From assembly GCF_001020205.1 (NCBI RefSeq), contig NZ_CP011663.1, forward strand, positions 3,844,001 through 3,908,000: a DNA stretch of 64,000 nucleotides, given 5' to 3'. How positions within the stretch are numbered: the first letter of the stretch is position 1; each line of letters starts with the position of its first letter. Below the pieces are notes generated by a model. That model was not told the origin of the DNA, ran no database searches, and saw only the letters and a list, made by a program, of their open reading frames with translations. Both the position numbers and the translations under genes were made by a program. Source of the stretch: Clostridium sporogenes (lineage in GTDB: Bacteria; Bacillota; Clostridia; Clostridiales; Clostridiaceae). This document shows positions 16,343-26,440 of the stretch, one piece after another.

Positions 16343-17290
16343 TTAAATTCCTTGTTTTAATTCATCTGCAATTTTCTCTATTCTTCTTAACCTATGATTA
16401 ACTCCTGATTTTCCCACTGGTGGATTTAACATCTTCCCTAATTCTCTTAAAGATTCATCAGGATATTTAATTCTTAACTCTGCTACGTCTCTTAAATTTT
16501 TAGGTAATCTTCCTAATCCTATTTCTCTTTCTATAAACTTTATACTTTCTACTTGTCTCACAGCGGCGTTAACTGTCTTACTTAAATTAGCAGTTTCACA
16601 GTTTACCAGTCTATTAACATTATTTCTCATCTCTTTCATTATTCTAACATTTTCTAGTTCTAATAATGAAGCATGAGCTCCTATTATATTTAATAAATCT
16701 ACTATCTGTTCTCCTTCTTTTAAGTAGATTATATAGCTATTTTTTCTTTTTATTACTTTAGAATTTAAATTATAGGAATTTATTAAATCGCTTAAGTCTT
16801 TGGCATAATCTTCATTATGAGTAACAAATTCTAAGTGATATGTTTTTTCTGGATTACTTATACTTCCTCCACCTAAAAAAGCACCTCTTATATAAGCTCT
16901 TCTGCACTCATCACATTCTATAATATTCTTAGGTATGTTGTAATCTAAACTAAATACATTTATAGTTTCTTTTATTATGCCAACTTCTTTTAATAAGGAT
17001 TTTACTCCTTCTTCTTCAGATATCAATATAATATATATATTATTCTTTTTTAAAGAATTGTTTTTCTTTATCATTATTTCTGTATGGATACCGAAATGTT
17101 CTTTTAAAATTTTAAAAACTAATCTTGCTATAGCTGCATTTTCTGTAGTTATTTTAAAATTAAATTGTTTATTAGTAAATAATAATGTACCACTTACCTT
17201 CATTATTGCTGATAATTCTGCTATGGCTTCTTGTTTATTTATTTTTATATGTTTACATACTTCATTTTTTACTTTTAATGAAAAAGACAT
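16343..17290 (-). CDS. whiA: Sporulation regulator WhiA homologue
   Basis: 315 residues with the WhiA layout: an N-terminal LAGLIDADG-like homing-endonuclease fold (ECDECRRAYIRGAFLGGGSISNP) without obvious catalytic acidic pair, and a C-terminal helix-turn-helix (LRELGKMLNPPVGKSGVNHR). WhiA is conserved in Gram-positive bacteria and influences cell division and, in some groups, sporulation. It follows yvcK by 6 nt, in the conserved rapZ-yvcK-whiA operon. Confidence 0.93.
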   Translation of the reverse strand: MSFSLKVKNEVCKHIKINKQEAIAELSAIMKVSGTLLFTNKQFNFKITTENAAIARLVFKILKEHFGIHTEIMIKKNNSLKKNNIYIILISEEEGVKSLLKEVGIIKETINVFSLDYNIPKNIIECDECRRAYIRGAFLGGGSISNPEKTYHLEFVTHNEDYAKDLSDLINSYNLNSKVIKRKNSYIIYLKEGEQIVDLLNIIGAHASLLELENVRIMKEMRNNVNRLVNCETANLSKTVNAAVRQVESIKFIEREIGLGRLPKNLRDVAELRIKYPDESLRELGKMLNPPVGKSGVNHRLRRIEKIADELKQGI

Positions 17291-17296
17291 AGTTCT

Positions 17297-18634
17297 CTAC
17301 CTCTGCTTATTTTTATTTTCCTTTAATCTTTCTGACAAATAGAAGTATTCTATTATTTTCTTCTTATCATACAACAATTTCTTTTCCATTATAGTTTCTA
17401 TCAATATGGAAGCAAGTTTTTCAGAATTGTGCCTTATCAATTCATTTTTAACTTTCAAGAAATTGCCTCCTATTACATCTACATTTAATTCTCTTATCTT
17501 TTCTTCATCAATTTTTACTAATTTAGATTTTTTCTTCTTATATTTTTCTTCTAACTCTTTATCTATTTCACCTACATTAACTATCACATAGTCCACCATT
17601 TTTCCATGACAATGTTTATTTATGGTCTTTATATGATCCGAAACAGTAAAATCATCTGTTTCTCCTGGTTGAGTCATTATATTTGATATATATATTTTAG
17701 GAGCTTTTGTCTTCTTTAAAGCCTCTTTTATATCCTTTATTAATAAATTAGGAATAACGCTAGTATAAAGACTACCTGGTCCTAATATAACAGCATCTGC
17801 TTCCTTTATAGCTGTAACAGCCTCAGATAAAGCCTTAGCATTTTCTGGTTCTATAAATACATTTTGTATTTTACTATTATGCTGTAAACTTTTCTCTGGT
17901 ATATTAGATTCTCCCTCTACTATCATATTGTTTTCTAGCTTAGCTTTTAACACTATATTTTCTAAAGTTACTGGTACAACTTTTCCTGTAACAGCTAAAA
18001 CAGAACTAACCTTTTGAACTGCTTCTTCGAAATTATTAGATATTCCATCCATAGCAGCTAAAAATAAATTACCAAAACTTTGGTTTTTAAGTCTTCCATC
18101 TGTAAATCTATATTGCAAAAGTTCCTCCATTAAAGGTTCTGTATCTGATAGAGATAATATACAATTTCTTATATCTCCTGGAGGTAACATGCCTAAATCT
18201 TCTCTTAATTCACCAGACCCCCCACCATCATCTGCAACTGTAACAATAGCTGTTATATTGGAGGTATAATATTTAAGCCCTCTTAACATGGTAGATAAAC
18301 CAGTTCCTCCACCTATAGCAACTATTTTAGGACCTTTAACTAATAGTCTCTTCTCATATATTAAATTTTCTAGTTTTTTAGAGTCTAAGGATATATTTAA
18401 ATATCCTTTATTCACTAAGGCTATTATTGATTTCATTCCCTGAGTTACAGATATATATAGTACAAATACTCCAGAACCTATTAGAAATACATAAAAAGCT
18501 ATATAATAATTGCTATAAAATCTGTTTCTAACAAATTCTAACATACCAAACACTATTAAAAGGATGCCCATAATAGCTAACAATACCCATCGTTTAACTT
18601 TTATACCAGGTCTTAACCAGTCTATAAGCTTCAT
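17297..18634 (-). CDS. yvcK: YvcK/CofD-like gluconeogenesis factor
   Basis: 445 residues. Two predicted membrane helices occupy about 15-35 and 43-63, an extension seen in clostridial members but absent from B. subtilis YvcK. The nucleotide-sugar-binding core begins at IVAIGGGTGLSTMLRGLK (GGGTGL at 108-113), followed by VADDGGGSGELRED and DIRNCILSLSD. YvcK proteins bind UDP-sugars and are needed for growth on gluconeogenic carbon and for cell shape. The start overlaps the end of rapZ by 4 nt and the end lies 6 nt before whiA. Confidence 0.9.
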   Translation of the reverse strand: MKLIDWLRPGIKVKRWVLLAIMGILLIVFGMLEFVRNRFYSNYYIAFYVFLIGSGVFVLYISVTQGMKSIIALVNKGYLNISLDSKKLENLIYEKRLLVKGPKIVAIGGGTGLSTMLRGLKYYTSNITAIVTVADDGGGSGELREDLGMLPPGDIRNCILSLSDTEPLMEELLQYRFTDGRLKNQSFGNLFLAAMDGISNNFEEAVQKVSSVLAVTGKVVPVTLENIVLKAKLENNMIVEGESNIPEKSLQHNSKIQNVFIEPENAKALSEAVTAIKEADAVILGPGSLYTSVIPNLLIKDIKEALKKTKAPKIYISNIMTQPGETDDFTVSDHIKTINKHCHGKMVDYVIVNVGEIDKELEEKYKKKKSKLVKIDEEKIRELNVDVIGGNFLKVKNELIRHNSEKLASILIETIMEKKLLYDKKKIIEYFYLSERLKENKNKQR

Positions 18635-19515
18635 AGCTTTTTACCGCCTTTATGAATATCTTCATTTATATCTCTATGATCTATATTTACTTTATGTCCC
18701 TTTGATTTTAGTCCTTCATATATAGCGTTAGCAATAGCTACTGAACGATGTCTACCTCCAGTACAACCTATAGAAATTATTAATTGTCTTTTACCTTCTT
18801 TAAAATAATTTGGTATCAAAAAGTCTAACATATCCTCTAATCTATTTACAAACTTATTTGTCACATCAAAGCTCATTACATAATCACTTACTTGTTTATC
18901 TTTACCTGAATATTCTTTAAGTTGTTTTATATAGTAAGGATTAGGTAAAAATCTTACATCAAATACTAAATCAGAATCTAAAGGAATTCCATACTTAAAT
19001 CCAAAAGATAATACAGTTATAATAAGTTGGTTTTCTATTTGATCCTGTTCTCCATATATTTCATTTATAGCTTCTCTAAGTTCTCTAGTTGCAAGTTCTG
19101 AAGTGTTTATTATATTATCTGCCCTATCTTTTACTTCACGCAATCTATTTCTTTCCATAGATATACCATTTAAAATTCTTCCATCCGGCGATAAGGGATG
19201 CTTTCTTCTAGATTCTTTAAACCTTTTTATAAGAACTTCATCGGAAGCATCTAAGAATAAAATCTCGTATTTATATCCCTCTTCTTTTAAATACTTTAAA
19301 CTTTCAAATAGGTCATCAAAAAATTTTCCACCCCTTATATCTATAACTAAAGCTATTTTTTTAATCTTACCCTCTGTTTGATAACAAGCTTCTGCAAACT
19401 TAGGTATTAATGTTGGTGGTAAATTGTCCACACAGAAAAATCCTAAATCTTCTAAACTTCTTATAGCTTGAGTTTTTCCTGCTCCTGATAGTCCTGTAAC
19501 TATAACAAACCTCAT
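18631..19515 (-). CDS. rapZ: RapZ/YvcJ nucleotide-binding protein
   Basis: 294 residues. Walker A GLSGAGKT lies at 8-15, followed by GFFCVDNLPPTLIPKF, and the C-terminal signature CTGGRHRSVAIANAIYEGL. In E. coli RapZ is an adaptor that directs RNase E to the small RNA GlmZ; in B. subtilis YvcJ is a GTPase linked to competence. No glmZ is expected in clostridia, so the YvcJ-like role is more likely here. It opens the rapZ-yvcK-whiA operon. Confidence 0.93.
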   Translation of the reverse strand: MRFVIVTGLSGAGKTQAIRSLEDLGFFCVDNLPPTLIPKFAEACYQTEGKIKKIALVIDIRGGKFFDDLFESLKYLKEEGYKYEILFLDASDEVLIKRFKESRRKHPLSPDGRILNGISMERNRLREVKDRADNIINTSELATRELREAINEIYGEQDQIENQLIITVLSFGFKYGIPLDSDLVFDVRFLPNPYYIKQLKEYSGKDKQVSDYVMSFDVTNKFVNRLEDMLDFLIPNYFKEGKRQLIISIGCTGGRHRSVAIANAIYEGLKSKGHKVNIDHRDINEDIHKGGKKL

Positions 19516-19595
19516 CTTTTACCTCCCTTTAAAATTAAGGAATATTATTTTATGTTTTATTTAATTATATCATATACCTATTTAACAATAAACTA

Positions 19596-19620
19596 GGGAA
19601 GCCATTTGTTAAGACTTCCC
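19596..19620 (-). terminator. Probable terminator of murB
   Basis: GGGAAG (19596-19601) and CTTCCC (19615-19620) form a GC-rich 6-bp stem 15 nt after the murB stop; the T-run is modest. Confidence 0.45.
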
Positions 19621-19634
19621 TTATTGCTCATATT

Positions 19635-20555
19635 TTAATTGTTTTCCTCTCCAATTATTCTAACTTCTGTATGAAGATCTACTTCAAACTTTTCTTTAAC
19701 CTTATTTTGTACAAATTCTATAAGATTTAATATGTCCCCTGCAGTAGCGCCTCCCTTATTTATTATAAAACCAGAATGTTTTTCTGAAACCTGAGCTCCC
19801 CCTATAGATTTACCTTTTAAACCTGTATCTTCTATAAGTTTTGCTGCAAAATGTCCTTCTGGTCTTTTAAAAGTACTACCTGCTGATGGATATTCTAAAG
19901 GTTGTTTTTCTGTTCTTCTTCTATTTAGATCCATTATTCTATTTTTTATAGTATCATATTCACTATTATGTAATCTGAAAGTTACTTCTAAAACAATATA
20001 GTGATACTTTTGAATAGCACTCATTCTATATCCTAAATCTAACTGTTCTTTGTTTAGTAGAAATACATTTCCATCTTTATCTATAACCTTAGCACTTTCT
20101 ATAACTTGAGATATCTCTCCATTATAAGCACCAGCATTCATTGTAACTGCTCCACCTACACTACCTGGTATACCACAAGCAAACTCCAGTCCACCTAAAT
20201 TACTTTTTAAGGCTTCATTACAAATATTAGTTAAAGGAGCTCCACTTTGAGCCATTACTCTATTTCCTTCTACTTTTATATCTCCTAATTTTGAAAATTT
20301 AATAACTACACCTCTTAATCCACCATCTCTTACCAATAAATTTGAGCCATTCCCTATTATATAATAAGGGATACTACTATTTTTACATAAGACAATACTA
20401 TCCTTTACTTGTTCTAAAGTTGTAGGTGTAATTAATAAATCTGCTGGTCCCCCAACTTTAAATGAAGTATGATTTTTCATGGGTTCATCTATTAAAACAT
20501 TATTATTTCCAACTATATCTTGAAATTGCATGATAAAATTTTTATATTGGTTCAT
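19635..20555 (-). CDS. murB: UDP-N-acetylenolpyruvoylglucosamine reductase
   Basis: 306 residues, typical of the Gram-positive MurB type. An FAD-binding PCMH domain carries GNGSNLLVRDGG (68-79) and GIPGSVGGAVTMNAGAYNGE. The C-terminal substrate domain has YPSAGSTFKRPEGHFAAKLI with the catalytic serine. The enzyme reduces UDP-GlcNAc-enolpyruvate to UDP-MurNAc in peptidoglycan synthesis. It is flanked by its own terminator and by the PHP phosphatase upstream. Confidence 0.96.
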   Translation of the reverse strand: MNQYKNFIMQFQDIVGNNNVLIDEPMKNHTSFKVGGPADLLITPTTLEQVKDSIVLCKNSSIPYYIIGNGSNLLVRDGGLRGVVIKFSKLGDIKVEGNRVMAQSGAPLTNICNEALKSNLGGLEFACGIPGSVGGAVTMNAGAYNGEISQVIESAKVIDKDGNVFLLNKEQLDLGYRMSAIQKYHYIVLEVTFRLHNSEYDTIKNRIMDLNRRRTEKQPLEYPSAGSTFKRPEGHFAAKLIEDTGLKGKSIGGAQVSEKHSGFIINKGGATAGDILNLIEFVQNKVKEKFEVDLHTEVRIIGEENN

Positions 20556-20623
20556 AATACATTCTCCTTGATTTTTTTATTACTAAATTAAATACCCTTA
20601 TTAGTATAATGTATGCTTAGCCC

Positions 20624-21355
20624 TTAATCAAGATTTAAATCCTTTAACTTTCCTTTATTCTTTAAATATTTTAATATTTTATTCTCTTCATTATTTATAA
20701 TAAGCTCCTCTGGCATACCTACCTCTTTAAGCATATTATCAGCTTTAGGGAATCTCCCTATTTGAAAAGAAACATGAGAATCACTACCTAATATAATATT
20801 TACTTTATGCTTTTTACATAAATTTGCTACTTTTTTGCAGGTTTCTTCACTACCCTTCCTTGAAATAAAAGAGCTATTATTTATTTCTATTAATACATTT
20901 TTTTCTTTAGCCTTCTTTACTACTACTTCTTCATTTATTGGAAAGGAGGGGTTTCCAATATGTCCCAATATATCTACATAAGGATTTTCCATAGCATTAA
21001 TTAATGCCTCTGTATTTTCTTCCCTGCTACTAGGCCTTACACAAACATCATGTAAACTAGCTATGATTACATCTAATTTTTTTTGGGTAAAATCAGGAAT
21101 ATCTAGCATCCCTTTAAAATCTATAATATTGGCTTCGCAACCATGTAATAAAGTTACTCCTTTTAGTTTTCTAGGCATAACCCTAAAATTATTAAAATAA
21201 AATAAATTAGGTCCCCCTGGCATACTTGGGCCATGATCCGTAGTTCCTAAAACTTTTAAACCTATATTAGAAGCCTCTTCTACATTTTCTAAAAATGTAG
21301 TATATGCATGACCACTTACTATTGTATGTGTATGTGTATCTACCAAATATTTCAT
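20624..21355 (-). CDS. PHP-domain phosphatase (YcdX-like)
   Basis: 243 residues. The start MKYLVDTHTHT supplies the first metal ligands of a PHP fold; TTDHGPSMPG, HGCEANIID, IASLHD, LGHIGNP, IEINNSSF and LGSDSHVSFQIG supply the others. This set matches the trinuclear-zinc YcdX subgroup of PHP phosphoesterases. The natural substrate is unknown. It lies 59 nt downstream of uvrC and upstream of murB. Confidence 0.85.
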   Translation of the reverse strand: MKYLVDTHTHTIVSGHAYTTFLENVEEASNIGLKVLGTTDHGPSMPGGPNLFYFNNFRVMPRKLKGVTLLHGCEANIIDFKGMLDIPDFTQKKLDVIIASLHDVCVRPSSREENTEALINAMENPYVDILGHIGNPSFPINEEVVVKKAKEKNVLIEINNSSFISRKGSEETCKKVANLCKKHKVNIILGSDSHVSFQIGRFPKADNMLKEVGMPEELIINNEENKILKYLKNKGKLKDLNLD

Positions 21356-21414
21356 TTTAACCCTTCTCTCAATAATTTTATACTTTTTGCTTAAGTACCA
21401 TTTTCTGTAAATTC

Positions 21415-23271
21415 CTATTCAAAAAATTTAAGTACACTTTCAACTGACTTTTTATCCATAGATGGTATATTCAAAAGTTCTTCATATGTTGCTTTTTTTA
21501 TGTTATCTATGCTTTTAAAATTTAAAAGTAAATCTTTTTTTCTTTTTTCTCCTATATTAGGGATATCATCTAACAAAGAATGAAAACTATTTTTTCCTCT
21601 TAAGCTCCTATGATAACTTATAGCAAATCTATGAACTTCATCTTGTACTCTAGTGATAAACTTCATAACACTTCCATATTTATTTATAATTATTTCCTCT
21701 CCATTATAAATTAAACCTCTAGTTCTATGTTTATTATCCTTAACCATACCACAAACAGGTATATTTATATTAAAGCTATTTAAAACCTCCAGTGCAATAT
21801 TTACTTGTCCTTTACCACCATCCATTAATATTAAATCTGGAAAAATAGAAAACTTTCCTGAACTAAAATTTAACCTTCTATCCTGTATAGCCTTTATCTC
21901 ACTTAATCCATGCCGAAATCTTCTAGTTAATATCTCTTTCATACTTTTGTAATCATCAGCACCCTTTACTGTATTTATCTTAAATCTTCTATAATCGCTA
22001 GGTTTTGCTCTGCCTTTTTCAAAAACTACCATGCTTCCCACGGAATCAAATCCTTGTATATTAGATATATCAAAAGCTTCTATTCTTATAGGTTCTTCTT
22101 TTAGGCTTAATATATTTTTTAAATCTTTTAAAACATTATCATATAAAGCTTTCTCTTGTAAATATTTCAATTTAAAATTTTCTAATGTGGTTTTGGCGTT
22201 TTTTTGTACTAAATCTAATATATTCTTTTTTTCTCCTTTTATTGGTACTTTAATTATAGATTTATTTTCCTTTTTCAATGTCATCCATTGTTCTAATAAT
22301 TCTTTATCTTCTACAGCAGGAACATATATAATCTTAGGAATATAGGCAGTACCACCATAAAATTCTTTTAAGAAATTAGAAATTAAGGCAGAAGAACTAG
22401 TATCAAAAGTATCTTCTATTATAAAATGTTCTCTCCCTACTATTTTGCCGTTTCTTAAAAAGAATACTTGAAAACATGTATCCTTTTCATCACTATATAA
22501 TGATATGTAATCTTCATTATCAAAATTATTCAAAATTATTTTTTGTTTTTCCCCTATTTTTTCTATGATATTTATTTTATCTCTTAACGTTGCTGCTTTT
22601 TCAAATTCTAAATTTTCCGCTGCTTTTCCCATGTTTATTTTAAAATTTTCTACTATATCTAACTGTTTACCTGATAATAATTTTATAACATCATCTATAA
22701 TTTCTCTATAGTCACTTTTATTTATGTATTGAGCACAGGGTGCTTTGCATAACCCTATTTGATAATTTAAGCAGGGCCTTGTAGGTTTAGCACCCTCTAC
22801 TATATTTTTTTTGCAATTTCTTATTGGGAAAGTCTTTTTTATTAATTCTATAATATCCTTAACAGAATTCCCATCTACATAAGGACCAAAATACTTACTC
22901 CCATCTTTTGTAACCTTTCTTGTAGATATTACTCTAGGAAAATCCTCGGATAATGTAACCTTTATAAAAGGATAATGTTTATCATCCTTTAAAAGTATAT
23001 TATATTTTGGTCTATATTTTTTTATTAAATTACATTCTAATATTAAAGCTTCCATTTCTGAATCTGTAATTATATACTCAAATTCTTCTATATTCTTCAC
23101 CATAGCCTTAACTTTTTCAGAATGTTTTTGAGATTTTTGAAAATATTGCCTTACTCTATTTTTTAATACTTTTGCTTTTCCCACATAAATAATTTCCCCT
23201 AAATTATTTTTCATTAGATACACTCCAGGTTTATCTGGTAGATTTTTTAATTGATATTCTAAATCAAACAC
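21415..23271 (-). CDS. uvrC: Excinuclease ABC subunit C
   Basis: 618 residues, full length. An N-terminal GIY-YIG nuclease (PGVYLMKNNLGEIIYVGKAK, then LKNRVRQYF) makes the 3' incision; a UVR motif near 200 (AAENLEFEKAATLRDKI) binds UvrB; an RNase H-like domain (IEAFDISNIQGFDSVGSMVV, then LILMDGGKGQVNIA) makes the 5' incision; and a helix-hairpin-helix pair closes the protein (DDIPNIGEKRKKDLL). With uvrA-uvrB at 28-33 kb, the window holds the whole UvrABC system. Confidence 0.96.
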   Translation of the reverse strand: MFDLEYQLKNLPDKPGVYLMKNNLGEIIYVGKAKVLKNRVRQYFQKSQKHSEKVKAMVKNIEEFEYIITDSEMEALILECNLIKKYRPKYNILLKDDKHYPFIKVTLSEDFPRVISTRKVTKDGSKYFGPYVDGNSVKDIIELIKKTFPIRNCKKNIVEGAKPTRPCLNYQIGLCKAPCAQYINKSDYREIIDDVIKLLSGKQLDIVENFKINMGKAAENLEFEKAATLRDKINIIEKIGEKQKIILNNFDNEDYISLYSDEKDTCFQVFFLRNGKIVGREHFIIEDTFDTSSSALISNFLKEFYGGTAYIPKIIYVPAVEDKELLEQWMTLKKENKSIIKVPIKGEKKNILDLVQKNAKTTLENFKLKYLQEKALYDNVLKDLKNILSLKEEPIRIEAFDISNIQGFDSVGSMVVFEKGRAKPSDYRRFKINTVKGADDYKSMKEILTRRFRHGLSEIKAIQDRRLNFSSGKFSIFPDLILMDGGKGQVNIALEVLNSFNINIPVCGMVKDNKHRTRGLIYNGEEIIINKYGSVMKFITRVQDEVHRFAISYHRSLRGKNSFHSLLDDIPNIGEKRKKDLLLNFKSIDNIKKATYEELLNIPSMDKKSVESVLKFFE

Positions 23272-23284
23272 TTAATCACTCCTA

Positions 23285-23893
23285 TTATTTGGGAAAAATT
23301 ATTGGTAACTTATATATTGTTAATATTAAAACTGAAGTAGTTAATATAGCCTCTATTAATGTTCCTACTTTAGAATTACTTTTATAAGTCAAAGGAAATT
23401 TAAATTTTTTTTTGCTAAAGGGATATAAAAGTGGAACCCCTCTATTAGTGGCCATATCACATAAAATATGACTACCATAACCAATGAAAAGATAATATAC
23501 CATATAATGTATATTATACATATTTCCTAAATAGCCTGCTATAAATGCAAATATAATCATACCAAATAGACTATGGGTAAGACCATTCCTATGAGAAGAT
23601 ATAGCTATTACTATTAGCATTATAGCTAAGGCCTTTAGAGCTGGTTCTCTTGTATAAAGATAGTCATACCAAAATACTAAAACACCACTACAACTATAGA
23701 AAGCTATTTTTGAAGCCTTATTTTTAAAAAGTAGTATATATTTATTGAATATACTCTTTGGGTGATCTATATCTGGAAGTAAAGAGGATATAAAAACTAC
23801 AAGCAAACCTAAATAACTAAAGTTTCCTGGCAATCTACTATATATAGATAAAAACACCGCTATCCCTACTCCCGCATGTGTTTTACCTTTCAT
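23285..23893 (-). CDS. YdjM/DUF457-type membrane-bound metal-dependent hydrolase
   Basis: 202 residues with five or so hydrophobic helices. Early KTHAGVGIAV, then LLPDIDHPKSIF, then SHRNGLTHSLFG and YGSHILCDMATNRGVPLLYPF are the His/Asp signatures of the DUF457 (YdjM, LexA-regulated in E. coli) family. The predicted metal-dependent hydrolase activity is unproven. The gene ends 13 nt before uvrC and may be cotranscribed with it. Confidence 0.82.
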   Translation of the reverse strand: MKGKTHAGVGIAVFLSIYSRLPGNFSYLGLLVVFISSLLPDIDHPKSIFNKYILLFKNKASKIAFYSCSGVLVFWYDYLYTREPALKALAIMLIVIAISSHRNGLTHSLFGMIIFAFIAGYLGNMYNIHYMVYYLFIGYGSHILCDMATNRGVPLLYPFSKKKFKFPLTYKSNSKVGTLIEAILTTSVLILTIYKLPIIFPK

Positions 23894-24039
23894 AAAATTC
23901 TCCTCTATTTAAATATTTTTAATTTTTTTATTTAATTCTTTTCTTTATTTCTTATATTATATCATTAAATTGCACTTTTTTGCCCTTTATTTGCAATTTT
24001 CGAGTAAATTTAATGGTTTTAAGAAAAAACTTAAAAATT

Positions 24040-24072
24040 AAATAAACCTTGTGAATTACACAAGATTTATTT
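24040..24072 (-). terminator. Terminator of the YhaM-like gene
   Basis: AAATAAACCTTGTG (24040-24053) pairs with CACAAGATTTATTT (24059-24072) with one mismatch, 11 nt past the gene's stop. Confidence 0.6.
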
Positions 24073-24083
24073 AATAAAATTAA

Positions 24084-24980
24084 CTATATTTTGTTTTCTA
24101 TAGCATTAACTATCTGACTATCAATTATATCTGCCGCATTTAACAATACATCCTCTATGGTTTTAGGTTCAAAGTTACCAAACTCTCCATGATGAGATAA
24201 TATAGAATAACAAATATCATCTAATTCCTCTTCATCTAAAACTTTTCCAACTTCATTATTTATCTCATTTATATAGGAAGCTCCCATAACTAAATGATCC
24301 ATCTTTATGGACTTTCTTCTTATTATACCTTCATAATCATATTCTTTAATTTTCATTATATCATGAACAATAGCTTTAAGCATTAATCTATCTTTATTTA
24401 TAGAATCCTTTGCGCTCATATAAAATGGATTTATTATATAATCAACTATTATATTTTCTATAGTTTTCATAACTCCTACGGTATGAAGAAATAATCCACC
24501 TCTTTTGTTACCATGAAATTTTTCTGCAGCAACACAGGTTATAAATTGATTCCATCTTTTCTCATCATATCCCATAGCTCCAGTAGCTGCTATAGCTATT
24601 TTTTTATATTTATCTTCTAAATTATTTATAGTTTCATTAAAATAATTTATTAAATTTTTAGGTATATCATATTCTGGTACAAAATCAGAATAATTTATAT
24701 TCTCCTTAAATACATTTATAACTGGGTTTCTTATCTGCATGTTACCATTAAATATAGCAGCTACTCCCTTTACAGCTATAATAGAATTTATCTCCAATAA
24801 ATTATTTAACTGTTCATACTTATCCCATACGGGGAAAGCTATTGTTCCTGTGTTATCTTGTAATATTAGTAGTAGATAAGGACTTCCATCTTTTTTATAA
24901 TTTGTCCTTTTGTCATTAACTAAAGCATTAAATTCTACTACTTGACCACTGTTTTCACTAGTTATATCTGCAATTTTCAT
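24084..24980 (-). CDS. YhaM-like 3'-5' exoribonuclease (OB fold plus HD domain)
   Basis: 298 residues. Residues 1-90 form an OB-fold (VVEFNALVNDKRTNYKKDGS..YLLLILQDNTGTIAFPVW). Residues 150-290 form an HD domain with FHGNKRGGLFLHTVGVMKT, IVHDIMKIKE and ILSHHGEFGN. This order matches the YhaM/CBF1 family of Gram-positive 3'-5' exoribonucleases that trim short RNA and DNA ends. It lies 28 nt downstream of the penicillin-binding protein gene. Confidence 0.8.
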   Translation of the reverse strand: MKIADITSENSGQVVEFNALVNDKRTNYKKDGSPYLLLILQDNTGTIAFPVWDKYEQLNNLLEINSIIAVKGVAAIFNGNMQIRNPVINVFKENINYSDFVPEYDIPKNLINYFNETINNLEDKYKKIAIAATGAMGYDEKRWNQFITCVAAEKFHGNKRGGLFLHTVGVMKTIENIIVDYIINPFYMSAKDSINKDRLMLKAIVHDIMKIKEYDYEGIIRRKSIKMDHLVMGASYINEINNEVGKVLDEEELDDICYSILSHHGEFGNFEPKTIEDVLLNAADIIDSQIVNAIENKI

Positions 24981-25008
24981 ATGACTTTATCCTTCACCCC
25001 TATTTTTA

Positions 25009-26436
25009 TTATTTACTCAAAGCTGTACTCATTACTTGTGAAGCTATACTAGCCGCAGCTATACCACCTTGGCCTCCGTTTTCCACAATTACTGCTATAG
25101 CTACTTCAGGATTATCATAAGGTGCAAAACCTACAAACCAAGAGTGGGCTGCCTTTCCTTTACTGGATTCATTATGATCCGCTGTTCCAGTCTTTCCAGC
25201 AACTTGAATGCCTTCTATACTAGCATTTCTACCACTCCCCTCATTTACAACGCCTCTCATAAAGTCTTTAACTATTCTAGCATTGTTTTTACTTACTATT
25301 TCTCCATTAGATTCTGGCGGAATTGTTCTTATTAACTGTCCTTTACTATTTAAAACTTCCTTTACTAAATAAGGCTTCATCATAACTCCATCATTAGCAA
25401 CTGTAGCTCCAATTAAAGCCATCTCCATAGGAGTTACTAGTACAGAACTTTGACCTATTCCACTTTGAGCTATACTTCCCTTTTCATAGCTCTTTAAAGA
25501 TGGAAACTTACTACTTTCTATGGCTATACCATCTGTAGGAACTTCTTTATTAAAGTAAAATTTTTCTGAAGTCCCCTTTAGTCTTGAATTTCCTAACTCT
25601 AATGCCAAACTACCAAACACTACATTACTTGAATGAACAAATGCACCTTTTAAATCAAGACCTCCATAAGCTGCTCCACCATAATTACCTAGGGTATATC
25701 CTCCCCCTAAATCCAAACTACCATTGTCTTGAAATGTTCTATTCATTATACCAGACATATTCTCTAAGGCACTTAAAGCAGTTACTATTTTAAAAGTAGA
25801 TCCTGGGGGATACAATCCTGCTGTAGCTCTATTTATTAGAGGAATATTCTTATCCTTATTTATACTTCCCCATATTTCATCTAATTTATTAGGATCATAG
25901 GATGGCTTAGATACCATTCCTAATACTTCTCCTGTTTTTGGATTTAATACAACTACTGATCCTTTATTGTCCCCTAAAGCATCATAAGCTGCCTTTTGAA
26001 CTTTATAGTCTAATGTTGTTTTTAAATTATGTCCTACCTTTTGTTCCAACTTACCTTTATTTTTAAAGAAAGTTGTTAAATCATCCTTTATATCTGTTGA
26101 CATTAATTCCTTGTCATACTTTTTTTCTAGTCCTGTTAGTCCATATTTTACATTAACATATCCTAACACATGGGCAAACATAGAATTACCAGTATATTCT
26201 CTATTTTGCAATTCACTGTTAACCCTTTCACTCTTAGTTAGTGGTTTCATATTTCTATCATATATAGTTCCTCTTAATACTTCATTTCTTTTTACCCATA
26301 ATCTCCTATTATAAGTACTATCTACTATTTTAGGGCCAACTACGATTTCAAAATAGGTCATATAGGTTATAAGTCCCATAAAACATATTAAAAAAACTAA
26401 TAAAACTTTTTTTATATTATTTGAAATATCCTTCAT
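25009..26436 (-). CDS. Class B penicillin-binding protein (peptidoglycan transpeptidase)
   Basis: 475 residues with one N-terminal membrane helix (about 10-30), a short pedestal and a transpeptidase domain. The three active-site motifs are present: STFK with S213, SSN at 269-271 and KTG at 415-417. It lacks the PASTA repeats of SpoVD/Pbp2x and resembles the small PbpA that pairs with a RodA/FtsW partner. Its start is 4 nt after the SEDS gene and 14 nt after that lies an FHA protein, the same trio as in actinobacterial fhaB-rodA-pbpA clusters. It crosslinks peptidoglycan outside the membrane. Confidence 0.9.
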   Translation of the reverse strand: MKDISNNIKKVLLVFLICFMGLITYMTYFEIVVGPKIVDSTYNRRLWVKRNEVLRGTIYDRNMKPLTKSERVNSELQNREYTGNSMFAHVLGYVNVKYGLTGLEKKYDKELMSTDIKDDLTTFFKNKGKLEQKVGHNLKTTLDYKVQKAAYDALGDNKGSVVVLNPKTGEVLGMVSKPSYDPNKLDEIWGSINKDKNIPLINRATAGLYPPGSTFKIVTALSALENMSGIMNRTFQDNGSLDLGGGYTLGNYGGAAYGGLDLKGAFVHSSNVVFGSLALELGNSRLKGTSEKFYFNKEVPTDGIAIESSKFPSLKSYEKGSIAQSGIGQSSVLVTPMEMALIGATVANDGVMMKPYLVKEVLNSKGQLIRTIPPESNGEIVSKNNARIVKDFMRGVVNEGSGRNASIEGIQVAGKTGTADHNESSKGKAAHSWFVGFAPYDNPEVAIAVIVENGGQGGIAAASIASQVMSTALSK

Positions 26437-26440
26437 AATT